5,409 bases of DNA from Methylophilus sp. (lineage in GTDB: Bacteria; Pseudomonadota; Gammaproteobacteria; Burkholderiales; Methylophilaceae), in the NCBI GenBank assembly GCA_027489475.1, contig JAIXZQ010000201.1:1-5409 (forward strand), written 5' to 3'. Positions 4,619 to 5,409 of this stretch are shown piece after piece (within the stretch, counting starts at the first letter, position 1; each line of letters starts with the position of its first letter). A program made the position numbers and the translations under genes. The notes beneath the pieces were generated by a model, which did not search any database, was not told where the DNA came from, and saw only the letters and a program-made list of their open reading frames with translations.

Positions 4619-5409
4619 ATGACGCATTGGGGCAATAAACTCAGCATCGCGCAACGGCTGTGGCTGTCTGAAGGCATCATTATCATCAGCATGTTGCTGG
4701 TGTTTATTAGCTTGGCTTTTGGCCATCATTATCATCAACTGCGCACACAGCTTGAAAGCGATATTCAACGGCACATGCATCTTGCCGCACATGTCAATGG
4801 TGCCGCCTTGCAGCAAGAATTTTCGGCAGTGTTGGCCAATACTGCTCACCATGCACAATCTGTCTCCACTATGGCATGGCCAAGCACCCTTAATACGCAA
4901 TTAGGGACCTTACAAACACATCTGGCCGTCAGCCGATTGCAATTACGCATTGGCCAACAGCATTTAAATATTCCGCGCGTCTCTGCCAACGCAGACCCCG
5001 TCTCGGCTTGGCATTGGGTGTACCCACTGCTGGATGATATTGTGTTGCGCACCCCAGTGCTCGCGCATGGGGTGTCGGTGGGGACGCTAGAAGTCACGCT
5101 CTCTCAATCCACGCTCATCGATAGCCTGATTGGCTTTATCTGGTCCAATGCGCTGGCCATCATAGCCGCCATGCTTACAGCAGGCGGGCTTATGTGGGGG
5201 CTTAACCGCGCGTTCTTGCGGCCGATTCAAGCTTTAACACAGTTTGTGAATACCCTGACAGTTAACCATCAATATGCGCAACGCATTCCCGTACAGGGGC
5301 AAGATGAGTTGAGTCAACTTGGGCATGGCATTAACAGCATGTTGGAGAGTATCAGCCAGCGCGACGCACTATTACAGGCAGAACTTGCGCATCGCAAAGT
5401 GATGGAAGA
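4619..5409 (+). CDS. HAMP-domain membrane sensor, N-terminal part (probable histidine kinase or cyclase), 3' end outside
   Basis: An open frame of 263 codons runs off the right edge. Its layout is that of a transmembrane receptor: a short cytoplasmic start with a basic Arg13, first membrane helix about 18-36 (EGIIIISMLLVFISLAFG), a periplasmic sensing region about 37-168 that I do not recognise, second membrane helix about 169-196, and a HAMP linker about 197-250. The HAMP marks are LRPI (200-203) and DELSQLGHGINSML (229-242). A coiled coil (SQRDALLQAELAHRK) then leads towards an output domain that is not in the window; in proteins with this spacing it is usually a histidine kinase or GGDEF domain. 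The ATG at 4619 is the first possible start after a TAA in frame at 4589-4591. The Shine-Dalgarno is poor: AGG sits one base before the ATG, GAAAG ten bases before. The gap to the oxygenase is 93 bp. Confidence 0.85.
   Translation, partial: MTHWGNKLSIAQRLWLSEGIIIISMLLVFISLAFGHHYHQLRTQLESDIQRHMHLAAHVNGAALQQEFSAVLANTAHHAQSVSTMAWPSTLNTQLGTLQTHLAVSRLQLRIGQQHLNIPRVSANADPVSAWHWVYPLLDDIVLRTPVLAHGVSVGTLEVTLSQSTLIDSLIGFIWSNALAIIAAMLTAGGLMWGLNRAFLRPIQALTQFVNTLTVNHQYAQRIPVQGQDELSQLGHGINSMLESISQRDALLQAELAHRKVME

Noticed and set aside
4415..4900. Minus-strand 161-codon frame across the oxygenase end and the sensor start
   Set aside because: It overlaps two well-supported plus-strand coding regions, is rich in Cys/His/Arg as reverse-frame translations often are, and has no recognisable domain.

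Overview
The window looks like chromosomal DNA from a betaproteobacterial methylotroph of the family Methylophilaceae (Methylophilus/Methylovorus/Methylotenera type). The main evidence is the left edge, which carries the 5' end of a PQQ-dependent methanol dehydrogenase gene on the minus strand. The mature N-terminus fits the lanthanide-dependent XoxF type better than classical MxaF. The family assignment is inferred from protein sequence remembered from relatives, not from a search. No transposase, phage gene, tRNA, rRNA or CRISPR array was seen.

Layout. Positions 1-236 (minus) hold the start of the methanol dehydrogenase gene. Positions 237-505 form an AT-rich divergent intergenic region with a good sigma70-like promoter for the dehydrogenase, a perfect 10-bp direct repeat with an 11-bp period just upstream of that promoter, and a possible leader hairpin. 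The plus strand then carries four transcription units or parts of units: a proline iminopeptidase (pip, start 539 or 506, end 1489); a YihY/BrkB-type membrane protein fused to a C-terminal cyclic-nucleotide-binding-like domain (1603-2880); a TPR protein (3020-4042) followed in the same frame by a 2OG-Fe(II) oxygenase domain (to 4525); and the N-terminal part of a HAMP-containing membrane sensor (4619 to the right edge), which is open at the window end.

The most notable points are these. (1) The TPR and oxygenase halves appear to be one gene of about 500 codons, interrupted by a single in-frame TAA at 4040-4042. The oxygenase half is otherwise intact and has no convincing start of its own. (2) The YihY protein carries a CRP-like domain that has lost both residues normally used to hold cAMP. 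(3) The start of the YihY gene overlaps the stop of a 20-codon reading frame (TGATG), and its Shine-Dalgarno lies in a hairpin. (4) The 11-bp-period GTTACA repeats sit where an OmpR/PhoB-type activator would bind to control methanol dehydrogenase.

How the genes work together is not obvious. The dehydrogenase is periplasmic C1 metabolism. The others look like independently regulated housekeeping or signalling genes, with gaps of 90-140 bp and hairpins between them rather than one tight operon. I cannot show from sequence alone that they form a functional system.
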